Shown: piece after piece, positions 9,708-20,040 of the stretch | Numbering within the stretch: position 1 is the stretch's first letter | Layout of the letters: each line of letters begins with the position of its first letter | Assembly: GCF_000003605.2 (NCBI RefSeq) | Contig: NW_003152270.1 | Coordinates: forward strand, 2,617-26,484 | Source of the DNA: Saccoglossus kowalevskii | Lineage: Eukaryota > Hemichordata > Enteropneusta > Harrimaniidae | Reading direction: 5' to 3' | Length of the DNA: 23,868 bases | The notes under the pieces: generated by a model | Database searches by the model: none | What the model saw: only the letters and a program-made list of their open reading frames with translations | What the model was told of the DNA's origin: nothing | Position numbers and translations under genes: made by a program

Positions 9708-11350
9708 CTTTTATAACATTTTTTCAACTTTGTCACATGTTTTTGTCGATGTTTTACCACATCGTAGATTTGTTCATCAAACACGTGGTCACGTTGTGTG
9801 ATGTCTCTCTACCAGGATTTGCTGTTTACGTCGCATAATGGTAACGCAGGAATACTGACATGCTCATATAATGGAGAAACTACACTTTTATAGAAGTTGA
9901 ATACACTGTGTTGATCCAACAATGCAACTTCCGGTTTATAGACTGTCGCGTTGTGACTCTATTTATTTACGTTTTTGCAAACCAGCATGCGACTATCTGT
10001 TATCAAATGTCACTCACTGATAGGCACGAGCTTGTGATCTGCTGTAACAGAATTGTATTGAAGTTGTTTTATTAACACGGGCACAAACATGTATATTCAA
10101 TAACCATATCAACAAATAATTTTGTTGTTGTATATTCAGGTGAGAACTGCTGCATAAGCGCACGAGCGAAACAAGTGCGACAGCCTATACTGGTTGAGTT
10201 TGGAGTTTGTTAAATATATGAAGACAATTGTTTGCTTCAAGTGCAATAAACAAGTTTCAAGTACAATAAAAATACTATAATATCAGGGCACGCCAAGAAG
10301 CTGGTACAAGGGTCAATCCCAAGTTCAAGTAAACTAAGAGTTTGAACTGACCCAATGTGCGCTAAAGCTGCTCATAGTGGAAAATGATTTTACTGCAGTG
10401 TTTTTACCTCTGATGCAAATAAGAATTTCAGAACTACATTTGTGTTGTAATGCTGTTGTATATCGTTACAGTGGTAGAAAACCTGTCAGAGTGAGAGTGG
10501 AACTGATCATTTGTTTGAAAAATGTACTGTTGAGTCCTTTTAAGATCGATACATTGATGGTTCAGCCCTTCGCTTTCTTTGAAGTCGGGTGTGCTAATGA
10601 GGTCCAACTATTAGTGTATCCTCAGGAATGAAAAAAAAAAATCATAATGGTCTACAGGATCCAGATAAGCACTGGTATATGGTCTCAAGTCTTCTCCCGA
10701 TTTGTTTTGGAAAGTAGTGCAGGTCTGAATACTGAACGAATAAAACATTGAATGGTGTGTTGTAGTGATTCTGATATTAGGAAGACGGGTATGATAAAGC
10801 ACGAGATAGTGACTCTTGGGGAAGCAGTAACATTAGTATCGTATCACAGTACAATGTGAAAACAAGATGAGATAGATATATAAGTAACAGATTTAAGTGA
10901 AAGATGTATAGACCAATGGGTTTTACCTGCTGTCTTTGTCAACTATAATTGTATCTAGTTTGTGACCATTATATCAAGGATGTGGCAACGAATATAAGTT
11001 GGGGCTTGACCACACTGTTTCAATTAAAACGGCTGGTTAAAATTGTCAACGGTAAACACATTTTCACTGATACATACAAACCCATGCCAATAATGAAACC
11101 ACAAAAACATTCCAGCACTACTTACTTTTAGTAAGTTAAAGCTGAAAAAAAACAGTTTGAAAGATATGTACCCGCAGGAGTCACACTCACGATACAACAA
11201 ATACTTCATGTTATGTGATTCGGATATAGATGGATTTGTCTACCAAGTGAATGAATACAAAACATAGCTACCAATAGTGAAACAATATACATACTTAACA
11301 AAGCTTAAAACAAATTTAACCCGTATTGTTGTCGTGGAGACTATCAAAAA
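9708..11350. other. No clear gene; possible upstream region of gene B
   Basis: The 84-codon frame at 10377-10631 begins at GTG and has no recognisable motif. Two minus-strand TATAAA sites (near 9892 and 9936) could serve an upstream exon of gene B, but I cannot place the exon or its donor. Sequence from about 10080 onwards shows no repeats shared with other parts of the window. Confidence 0.4.
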
Positions 11351-11446
11351 TTGCAAGCCCAGTTAACGTCTATTTCACAGTGCTACATATGTGTTCGTAA
11401 TATGACTACTATAAGTCATCACTTATATATACATATCCATATTTTT

Positions 11447-12480
11447 AGCATTTTTGTTGCCTTTTAATCTTTTAATTTTTTGCATCTTTCTGTTTGGCAT
11501 GACGTTTCAGCTAATTTGGTTTATCAGTGTTCATAAAAAGTCATGGAAAACAAGGTAGAAGTTTGTTTTCCTTAAGACAAATAATTAATTAAACGTATAT
11601 GTACAATTAAAATGCTGAAATATAATTGATTATATTTTGATGACCTTATAGTGATACTACCACTTATTACCAGCATATTTGTTCTTATTTAGGATTGCGC
11701 TGACATCAACCAAGCCATTTTCATCACAGGGGTGTCAGCAGTCATTACTTGGCAAATGTTCAAGAAACACAATATTTTGAACTATTTGCAGGATTCACCT
11801 AAGATTAAAGAACATGGAAGATAGTATTTTTTTTAAATTTAGTGTTTCTTATTAATTTGTAAAAAAAAAAACTGTAAAAATGTTTTAGCTATTTTTAATT
11901 TCGCTGTCAACAACTAAATTCATCACATAGATTTTAAAAAACACCAATATATTTTGCATTATATTACATACTATTTGGAAGAATAATCAGTTTGAATTTG
12001 TATTAAATCTAAATGGAAAACACCATGAGTCATACCAGTCAAAACATTAGCAAAAACATACCTCTCCCATAAATAGTTTAACCTTATTTGAATGAGAGAG
12101 TAATTTGAATACCTAAGGGTCATCACAAGAATACTGCGAAGTACCCCCGTCTAGATCTGTAATTTGGTGTCAAAATTGTTTAACAAGATCATGCAAATTG
12201 TCTTTTTATTACGTTTTAATTGTACCTTTAACACCAAAATCATATTAAAATCTTGCAAGATGTTATTTACTTGTGCTGATTAAATTTAATTTATAATAGT
12301 AGGTAAGATTGATACTGTTGTTCCACTGGCAAATAATTCCGTCACACCTGCTATAGAACGCCACTGCTTAAGGATAAAGTGGATGCTTTTTTGCAATTAT
12401 ATTTTTAAAATAAATAAAAATAGAATCTACAGCGATTATTCTGTGAAAATTAAGAACTCATAAACGGAATGTGCAAATAA
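11447..12480. repeat. R1 unit 4 (type b)
   Basis: The single unit of the second block, about 1,034 bases. Around 11680-11820 it is almost identical to unit 2 and differs from units 1 and 3 by the same set of changes, including the TTCTTATTTAG acceptor-like stretch. This makes it a b-type unit. Confidence 0.75.
11693..11824 (+). other. Exon-like open segment in R1 (DCADINQ...)
   Basis: A good acceptor (GTTCTTATTTAG) precedes 43 open codons ending in TAG at 11822-11824. The segment starts GAT TGC in phase 0, as does the last exon of the A/B/C family, but resemblance beyond Asp-Cys is weak. Unit 2 has the same acceptor at 3010-3011 with a slightly earlier stop. Units 1 and 3 lack the acceptor, and unit 1 has an early stop. 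It could be a fossil exon or chance. Confidence 0.2.
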
Positions 12481-12920
12481 CATAAGTAAAAGGTGACCAA
12501 ATGTCATTATTATTATTATGATCATGTGCTCACTTATTTCAAAACACTTGACATCACTTCGTGTTTAGCATAAAGTTCATTATTTTATTAGAAGACAATA
12601 GACAAATATATACTTCAATGCAGAAGATATACTGTTAAATAGCAGAAATAGATGATCTTAGTTGGTAACTGAAATATCCCGGACAAGTAAGATTGAAAAT
12701 TGAGGAATTTTCACTATGTTATTTAAAGTGGAACATCCAGAGTACTTGGGTGTGTGACTTGATATACAACACCAACTAATATGTGGGAAATATGGTTCCA
12801 CCTTGTTGCCCAGTTACCAAGAGATAAGACAATGGTAATCAGTTACGGTGTCTTTGAACCAGTTTAACTCGTCATGATCCCGACGTTTGATTTGACATTT
12901 TGTTACCGACAGTCACACAG
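12481..12920. other. Tail before the gene D exon
   Basis: No gene is visible. The sequence parallels 4266-4912. It contains a donor-like GGACAAGTAAGATT near 12683, but every frame before it is interrupted, so I do not call an exon. Confidence 0.45.
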
Positions 12921-13160
12921 CAGGCTGTAAACCTGGATGAAATGTCTTTTGGTTTTACCAATGTTACTACTGCGTTTGAAAGATTAACTTTTCTTGTAGA
13001 TTATGTGTATGTAGAAGAAATACACTACGCTGAACCAAACAGTCGAGTTGGTAGAGGCTTTTGTTTATACAACGTTCGAGGGAGAGAAATTACTTCTGTG
13101 AAGTTATCTTGCAATTTCAACTGCGTAAAAGTGGATTGTCAATATTTTGCTACTAAGTAA
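12921..13160 (+). CDS. Terminal exon of an unrecognised gene (gene D)
   Basis: An open frame of about 79 codons ends in TAA at 13158-13160. Acceptors lie at 12911-12912 (ACCGACAG) and, in phase 0, at 12919-12920 (CACACAG), so it is best read as a last exon rather than a whole gene; there is no ATG near the left edge. The product has an NVT sequon, a DYVYVEE stretch and four cysteines (GRGFCL, KLSC, NFNC, VDC) before FATK. The FCL context echoes the last exon of the A/B/C family (RDRFCLVRKN), hinting at distant kinship, but the alignment is short and may be chance. Upstream exons were not found. A broken duplicate lies at 4913-5039. The intact frame here, against a broken sister, suggests it may still be in use. 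Confidence 0.45.
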   Translation, partial: QAVNLDEMSFGFTNVTTAFERLTFLVDYVYVEEIHYAEPNSRVGRGFCLYNVRGREITSVKLSCNFNCVKVDCQYFATK

Positions 13161-13820
13161 TTTTTAATGTGATTTCGTATCACAACCATTCTAACTCGAA
13201 TAACAATTATTTTTTCAATTCATTCAAGCGCCATCATTCACGCACTTGTCCTCGACGCGTTCACCCATTTCAACATTTCAAGTTCGTGATTTACTAACCA
13301 TGGACTCATTATATCATTTTTGTTTATCATTTCTCCATTTCATTGATAGCCATAGTTCAATCTTCAGAATGTTAACAGATTTTCTCTTATTTCAATTTTG
13401 CATCAGTGTATGAACATCCCCAGTAGCCTGACAAATAACTAGAAGAAAAGCCAGACGTCAAACCCGACTTTGACAAAAAAAATCAAAATAGCCATAGAAA
13501 TCGTGGAGAGTTCCGTGGCCAATATACGTCGGCACTTCAACTGACCATCGGCCACAATACAAGTGACTCTGATTGTGCAGTACAGCTACCCGCGGCGACC
13601 AGCTACAGAAGGGATATATTTCGTATCTAACTCAACCCTATATGTGTTCTTTATGGTTCACTCTTCCCCGAGAAACAAGTACTTGATTATATACTTAATA
13701 ACATAAACAATTATAATATTGATGTTCCAATAAATGATTTGAGGCCAGAAAATAGCAGGCATTTCACAGGCATTTTTATTTAACCCGTCATAGCTATAAA
13801 TCCGTATGTAGACTCAATAT
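13161..13820. other. Intergenic, with a GC-richer patch
   Basis: Mostly AT-rich and without coding signal. Between 13439 and 13630 one plus-strand frame is open for 63 codons without a start codon, in sequence visibly richer in G and C than its surroundings. The protein resembles nothing I know. Confidence 0.4.
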
Positions 13821-14395
13821 TTAATTACATCATTATAACCATTGTCATGTCTAAAACACAATAATTAACAAGTCGTCTTTAAATCACACTTCACGCACCT
13901 CGAATAATCAAAAAAATACTTATGCAAAAAAGGATAGGAATACCAGAAATGTGTATATTGTTACTCTTCTCGGGGAACGTTCATTCGAAGATTTTATCCT
14001 GTCGAGCAGACGAAGCACTTACATATTCCCGAATGAACAATGCACAAAAGTTGTGTTTTCAAGAGTTGGTCAATGTTCTTGACATCATTTTTTTTTATGT
14101 AACGTAATAGACAAACCTTACAGGTCTTCTTGTACCTCGGTGTCAGAGTTATTCCACTAGATAATTATTTTCCGTGCTGTTATTCTGAATATGATAATTG
14201 TCTGAACAATGGATGACAGTTTTTGTCGCGTGCTATGTAAATTATTTATGACGTTAAAAAATATTTTAGTCGATAAATTTTGAAATAGTAATAGCAAGTC
14301 GGAACAATTGTGGACAGAGCGTAATCAGTGGTGCTAATGCGATGACCCAAGCCCCATCCAACAAGATATACAAAACAAACACATTCTGCAATTGT
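13821..14395 (+). repeat. Left arm of a long imperfect inverted repeat
   Basis: Segments here occur in reverse complement and in reverse order at 16665-17154. Examples are CAAGTCGTCTTTAAATCACA at 13869 against 17082-17101, the ATAGTAATAGCAAGTCGGA stretch near 14286, and AATGCGATGACCC near 14337. The left arm holds an extra stretch within about 13960-14190. Homology may extend outwards to about 13795. Neither arm has a conserved coding frame. Confidence 0.75.
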
Positions 14396-14914
14396 TAGGT
14401 AACTGATGTACAGTTGGCTCGTACTTCCCAAAGGTTATAAACTCTTTATCTTAAAGGTCAAGTCTCTATGGCGTGGTAGAGTGAACATGCGATCAGCTAT
14501 TCGCACGATCACGTGATTACCTGGATTTAAAGCCCTGCGAAGTTGTTATACTAAATACAATAAGTAAACACTCTATTTATCAAATTCCTCAAATTTTTGT
14601 TTATAATGTCTATCTTAAACATGCATGTAGTTGATTGTAAACAATAGTGCAAATGCACGTGAACTGATTGTGCAAAAGGGAAGTCATCATAACAAAAGTC
14701 TGACCAGGCACAACTGAGAACAACATTTAACACATTACGGTAGTCTAAGAATTCATTTAAAAAATAGTGTCGCTATTTGGCAAAGTTGAACCAAATTTCA
14801 AAACACTGCTATACATCAATAACTCACCTTGAGTATGATCAAATACAAGTAATAAAATCGGACTGTTTTAGGGAGTGACAATATTATTCTTTGTAACTAA
14901 AATAATTATATCTG
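14396..14914. other. Inverted-repeat spacer left of mariner
   Basis: No gene or repeat is recognised between the left arm and the mariner 5' end. The minus-strand frame at 14733-14551 has no supporting signal. Confidence 0.4.
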
Positions 14915-14937
14915 CTAAAAATCGTTGAATGTTTTGT
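14915..14937 (+). repeat. Mariner 5' terminal inverted repeat (diverged)
   Basis: CTAAAAATCGTTGAATGTTTTGT compares with the complement of the 3' end, CAAGGGGCGTTGAATATTTAAT, with the core CGTTGAAT exact. The left boundary is uncertain by several bases. Confidence 0.55.
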
Positions 14938-15102
14938 AGAAAACCTTCGCGGTTTAACAGTTGTTAAAAAAATGCTACGACTTTTCAAAAAAAAAAGTTT
15001 CCCATGTACTACAGGTATAGAATATCGAATGAGGTAGAACATATATACCAAAATAGATAGGAGTGAGAAGTATACTTCTACAGAGACGTAAACAGGTGTG
15101 AA

Positions 15103-16062
15103 ATGGAACCAATTGAGTGTCGCGCAGTGATCCATTTTTGTATTTGAAAGGACACACACCAAAGGAGTCTTTTGATGAAATGAAAGAAACTTATGGTGAT
15201 GATGCCCCATCATATGACCTTGTAAAACGCAGGGATCGTGAATTCAAACATGGTCAGAAGTCTGTGGAAACAGCTCCCAGACCTGGTCGTCCCTTTCTGC
15301 CATTGATGAGGCACTTGTCCGTCAAGTTGAGGCAGCCATTTTGAGAGATCGACGCATTACTGTTCGCCAAATATCTCAAGAGATCAAGATTAGTACAGGG
15401 TCTGTGGAAACTATCATTCATGACTATTTGCATATGTAAAAGGTGTCTGCCAGATGGATTCCCAGGTTGCTCATACCTTTCCAGAAGCAAGAACGCGTCG
15501 AGTGTTCGAGGATGAATTTGGAGATGTGCCAAGAAGATGAGTTTTTCAAAAGACTGATTACACAGGATGAAACTTGGGTCCATCACTATGATCCAGAGAC
15601 CGAATCCCAGTCAATGTAGTGGAAGCACTTGGACTTACTACCTCCAAAGAAGGCAAGGATTCAGCCCTCCACTGGAAAGGTCATGCTCACAGTCTTCTGG
15701 GACCAGGACGGAGTAGTGATGACAGATTTCCTGGCAAAAAGTACCACAATTACATGAGCCTATTACGCTTCACTTATATCAAGAGGCAGGGCAAGATCAA
15801 CAAAGGTATCCTCCTCCTGCAGGACAACGATCTGACCCACAATTCGCCAGGTCAGAAGCACTGGCATGTGACTATGAAATCCTCCCCACCCTCATTACTA
15901 CCCTGACCTTGCACCCTCTGACTTTCATCTCTTCCCAGCCACGCAGTTGTTTTTGAAAGGAAAGCGTTTCCCAAATGATGCAGCCTTGACATCAGAAGTT
16001 ACGACGTGGTTGGAGGACCAACCCGGAGCTGCATCAAACGATGGGAGAAATGCATAACATAA
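15103..16062 (+). pseudogene. Mariner transposase, inactivated
   Basis: The ATG at 15103 starts MEPIECRAVI, the usual opening of the N-terminal helix-turn-helix region; after a one-base loss near 15130 it continues FLYLKGHTPKESFDEM and SVETAPRPGRP. After a shift near 15290 comes a second helix-turn-helix (RRITVRQISQEI), then a stop at 15437-15439. The catalytic region follows with TQDETWVHHYDPE, a stop at 15617-15619, WDQDGVVMTDFL, a shift near 15745, LLLQDNDLTH, another shift near 15890 and PDLAPSDFHLFP. All three acidic positions of the DD34D triad are therefore still readable, but the frame is broken at least four times and has two stops. TAA at 16060-16062 is the likely original end (WEKCIT). 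The protein is not made in functional form. Confidence 0.88.
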
Positions 16063-16093
16063 AAATCTTCTGCTATGGGAAATGGTCAGATGC

Positions 16094-16115
16094 ATTAAAT
16101 ATTCAACGCCCCTTG
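16094..16115 (-). repeat. Mariner 3' terminal inverted repeat
   Basis: Read on the minus strand it is CAAGGGGCGTTGAATATTTA, close to the widespread mariner end pattern with AGGGGCGTT. TA follows at 16116-16117. Confidence 0.65.
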
Positions 16116-16117
16116 TA

Positions 16118-16664
16118 GGTGAATGTAAAATGATTTAGATTCTGTAAATTAAGTTTCATGCGCAGCCGGTATTTATTTAACATGTTAACTACTGGAATCG
16201 TTTTAATGTTTAAATCAATGAAAATAATAGAGTTGATAATATAATATATTATTATACATCTGTCACAGTAACGCCATAAGTTACAGCGTGCCGTAATTTT
16301 GCGGTATTGCACTGTGTATTTTCATCCTAACATATTTGGAAACGCGAATTTGAAATATGGAACGATTACGTGTGTAAGCGTCCTTTTATAATAAAAACAA
16401 ACATGGCTACTCCCAGGGTTTGACTGATCCCCACACAAAGAAGTTCGCTAAATCTGTTCTAAACGTTTTGGGTTTCGGCATTTCCATGATGTATTTCTGG
16501 GAGGAGAGGATGTATAATAATAAGGTTATTACGAGGATATGCACGAATACAGTACGCAGTCGCATCGACCTCCACTGCACGTCAGTCGAAACTCCCGCTG
16601 TACTGTCTTCGTCTTCGAACTTAATAATATAATGTTAACCAAAATCCTAGTAAGGAATACAAAT
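16118..16664. other. Inverted-repeat spacer right of mariner, with a 70-codon frame
   Basis: The only open stretch of note is on the plus strand at about 16423-16632 (TDPHTKKFAKSVLNVLGF..., GISMMYFWEERMYNN). It looks like a small membrane protein start: a basic N-terminus and a short hydrophobic segment ending in WEER. An ATG in good context at 16403 opens MATPR but hits TGA five codons later in a different frame. It might be a decayed small gene or chance; I do not recognise it. Confidence 0.25.
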
Positions 16665-17154
16665 GCAAAATAGGTTTGCTTTTGTATATTTTGTTAGATG
16701 CTGTTTGGGTCATCGCATTGGCATGACTGATAACCGACTGTCCACAATTGTCCCAACTTGCTATTACTATTTTGCACATTTATCATTTGAATTTCATAAA
16801 TAATGGAGTTGCCACACTTTCATCCCTGTCACTAGTGTCATTTGACATCGTCGGGCAATACGGACAATTAGCATATTCAGAACAACAGGTGGCTATATTT
16901 ATCTATCAATCAACCCTTCTTCGAGTGAGCGTACGTCAACACCAATATTACTGTATCCCATCCTTTTTGCATATTTATTTTCCAAAATGTATTTCTGAGT
17001 TTGCGCGTTGAGTAATTATCGAAGTAGAGGCTTGCTCTTTGACATTCTATGTTTAACAACATAATTAATAGCAGTGAAGTGTGATTTAAAGACGACTTGG
17101 TAATATTGCGGTTTACATATGTCAATAGCTGGCGTTATAATAATGTAATTAAAG
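16665..17154 (-). repeat. Right arm of the long imperfect inverted repeat
   Basis: Reverse complement of 13821-14395 with many substitutions and indels. Shared landmarks include GTGATTTAAAGACGACTTG at 17083-17101 and, on the complement, CAATGCGATGACCCA near 16712. It may extend to about 17185. The minus-strand frame at 17125-16910 is not preserved in the other arm. Confidence 0.75.
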
Positions 17155-18350
17155 AGTGAATGTATAAACGAATTTACAACTGGATGATGGTCGTACGTCA
17201 ATGACTATCAACTCAGCTGTTTGGTTTAGAGATTATTGTAATGAAATTCTCTATTTGAGTAGTACATATGGATTACCCTAAAAAATATCTTAACTTACTG
17301 TAATTGCTTCGTCCAATTAATTCACCACAGCAAAGCTAAGCTAGGTGTATAATAATAATAATTATTGTGCAGTATAACGAACATCGACAGCTATATACTC
17401 ACGGACATAGATTACAAATCAAGTCTAGATTCAACACAGGTTCAGATCTGGTGGGTCTAATTCAATTTTATTGCAATTAGCGACAATGAAAAACATGTGG
17501 TGTTTTGTAATCATATGTTCTGTTACTGTGGTACGTTGGGCCAATGAGTGCTATACACTCATCCCATTCAGATGAGTCGGATTTCACTTTATGGAAAACC
17601 ATACAAGCCATTGCTTTTTCAATCTCATATTTCTAGAACTAGAATAAACATTTTTTCCTTGGTCAATCCTAGTAGCTTATCTGATTCAGAAATTACATTT
17701 ATCGTCATCTATGTATGAAGTAATCCAATATCATAATTACCTATTTTTCACCTTGTGTATGTTGATCAGTACCTCTTTAATGTTTATGACAGATGTAAGT
17801 ATCTTGCAACTCAGCTTAGTAGCATTATGCAAATTCGGTTTTACTGTTTTTAACACAAGCATTATGTGTTTCAATAAGCCTCATTTTACTCATTTCTATT
17901 TCTCTACTAGCAAAACAGTTAATAAGGATCATTTACACACTCTTTACACTGAAGACAGGGTGGGAATTCTTACAAGCCATCAAAAGCGAATTCCAGCCCA
18001 TTAGCTTGGCAGTTCCCAACCACAGATCCTACAGGCGTCATTGGTATGAGCAGTTTTTCCAAGTATTGTAACTTTTCTTAGGAATGTTCATATACAAGCC
18101 ATGACAAATATGGACATTCGCCCATGATTATTCCTAGCAGTGAGCAGTGACATATATATATATTTCACAAAGGTAATAATGTAAAGCTCTTTGCAAGTCA
18201 CATTAAGCTTATGCTGCTGTTCGCTCTGTGTTTTTCTATGCAACGCATTACTTTTCACTTTGCTATCTTGAAGATTAGCTAATCAATACCTAATACCCTT
18301 GTTATTAACAAATATCTGAAATATTTAATATACTGTGAACTGACTGATCA
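17155..18350. other. Mostly featureless AT-rich region
   Basis: No gene can be supported. The 97-codon frame at 17711-18004 is hydrophobic, low in complexity and without recognisable motifs; I do not call it. A 29-codon frame at 17486-17575 with a signal-peptide look is listed separately. Confidence 0.4.
17486..17575 (+). CDS. Tiny frame with signal-peptide-like start (tentative)
   Basis: The ATG has an A at -3 and opens MKNMWCFVIICSVTVVRWA, a plausible signal peptide with a cleavage-like A at residue 19, then NECYTLIPFR and TGA. A donor-like GTACGT lies inside at 17530, so it could instead be the first coding exon of a longer secreted protein. No continuation was found downstream. Chance is quite possible. 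Confidence 0.15.
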   Translation: MKNMWCFVIICSVTVVRWANECYTLIPFR

Positions 18351-20040
18351 CTCGGCAAGCCCTCACCCCTTTAATGTGAACAATGGCTTGAACTTTTCAT
18401 CCTAATCAAACTTCTGTTTTGCCTACTAGCTCATGAATGGTTCTTGCTACAAGCGCAACTGTATTTGAAGAACACCTATAAGGCAACCTGAGATATGTTT
18501 TACTCGTATCAGCATATCAGTGGCCTTCGATTTTGTTACAGTCTTCACTTTGTCTAGATTATACTTAAAATTCAGCAAGGTGTTTAATTGCTTTTGTGAT
18601 AGCGTTTTCATATTACCCTGTCAAATTCATTTATCTGAAAATCATTAGTGTGAACTCCCGTCAAGTTATGACTCGTGGTCACCCATAAGATAATGATTGC
18701 ATCCAATATTAAAATAAAGATGACGGACTATAACGTTAATTCATCTCGTTCTATTCTGGATTATTTAGAGCACATAAATATCTAAATATTTATATAACTG
18801 TGTTTTTTTATTTTTGCAATGTATTTGACATGTCTAATATGTTACTCCTTGTTTTGCATATTGTCTGTATCACAGTTCCTGTGGGTTTCTGGTGTAATCC
18901 GTTATAGCTGTTGAGGGCACTGCAGCTGGTCGACAACCAGTTATGCTCTTGTATTCAATAACTGAATTTTTAATAGAAGGAATTGATTGTTTCTTATTGG
19001 CAATTAATACCAGAATATTGATGATAAAACTCAAAACATTACAACATAGTTCATTACATAACTGACTGTCCGAACTTAGACTTTAAATGTTTATTCATGC
19101 CAGGGTACTTACCCTGTGTTTTATTCGGAGGGCCATGTAATTTGCAAATCCTGGCTATGTGCTTGAATTGATCTCAATGAACTTCGGTTTAATACGTAAC
19201 TGATCGTCAAATCTCGGACTTTAATTGTGCATGTAAACCCGGGTACTAACCCTGTGTTTTTTTGAATGGCCATGTAATTTGCAAATCCTGGCTATGTGCT
19301 TGAATTGATCTCAATGAACTTCGGTTTAATACGTAACTGATCGTCAAATCTCGGACTTTAATTGTGCATGTAAACCCGGGTACTAACCCTGTGTTTTTTG
19401 AATGGCCATGTAATTTGCAAATCCTGACTATGTGCTTGAATTGATCTCAATGAACTTCGGTTTAATACGTAACTGATCCTCAAATCTCGGACTTTAATTG
19501 TGCATGTAAACCCGGGTACTAACCCTGAGTTTTTTGAATGGCCATGTAATTTGCAAATCCTGGCTATGTGCTTGAATTGATCTCAATGAACTTCGGTTTA
19601 ATACGTAACTGATCGTCAAATCTCGGACTTTAATTGTGCATGTAAACCCGGGTACTAACCCTGTGTTTTTTGAATGGCCATGTAATTTGCAAACCCTGGC
19701 TATGTGCTAAAATTCGTCTCAAATCACTATGGTTCATTACGTAACTGACCGCCCAATTTCACTGTGCATTCAAGCTACAGTAATGACCCTGTGTTTTTCC
19801 AGAGGACCATGTAATTTGAAAACCCTATCTTTGTGTTAAAATTAGTCCCAATTGGACTTTAATTGTGCATGCAAACCAGGGTACCGACCCCGTGTTGTTT
19901 CTGTGTTGCACCTTGTAATTTCCAAACCCTGGTCCAATTCACATTGGGTAATATGTAACTGACTGTCACAATTTTGACTTTAATTGTGTACGAGAACCAG
20001 CAGCAGGGGCCATATATATGTCCTTCGAATATACAGTACA
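18351..20040. repeat. 1.69-kb tandem unit 1
   Basis: This 1,690-base unit starts at CTCGGCAAGCCCTCACCCC and is repeated immediately at 20041 with very few substitutions. Its first ~650 bases are unique sequence and the rest is a 136-bp satellite array. No coding frame is supported; minus-strand frames inside are products of the repeat. Confidence 0.9.
19103..19785. repeat. 136-bp satellite array in unit 1
   Basis: The landmark GGGTACTAACCCTG recurs at 19241, 19378, 19514 and 19650, with a variant at 19103 (GGGTACTTACC). Spacings are 138, 137, 136 and 136. The central units are nearly identical; those towards 19770-20010 are strongly degenerate (landmarks near 19773 and 19879), as is the stretch before 19103. 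This is the usual pattern of homogenised centre and decayed edges. Confidence 0.9.

Larger units (their letters stand above)
11352..13080. repeat. Segmental duplication block, copy 2 (one R1 unit plus tail)
   Basis: Parallel to 1501-5027. It has the same left flank, one R1 unit instead of three, the same tail without the ~215-base extra segment, and then the terminal exon, which is intact here. Both copies lie in the same orientation. Confidence 0.75.
14915..16115 (+). mobile_element. Degenerate mariner-family transposon
   Basis: A transposase relic lies between two imperfect terminal inverted repeats that share CGTTGAAT: the 5' one at about 14915-14937 and the 3' one at about 16094-16115 (AATATTCAACGCCCCTTG on the plus strand). 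A TA dinucleotide follows at 16116-16117 and precedes the left end near 14909-14911, as expected for the TA target of this superfamily. The ~1.2-kb length is close to the usual 1.25-1.3 kb. The 5' end is approximate because that repeat has diverged. It lies between the arms of the inverted repeat at 13821-17154. Confidence 0.85.

Noticed and set aside
10377-10631. 84-codon plus-strand frame
   Set aside because: It starts at GTG, has no motif, signal or splice context I can support, and no second copy to compare.
14884-15213. 109-codon minus-strand frame
   Set aside because: It runs antisense through the mariner 5' region and transposase start, and is explained by that element.
15254-15586. 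110-codon minus-strand frame
   Set aside because: Antisense shadow of the mariner transposase.
17711-18004. 97-codon hydrophobic plus-strand frame
   Set aside because: AT-rich composition easily gives hydrophobic codons; there is no motif, signal-peptide shape or splice support.
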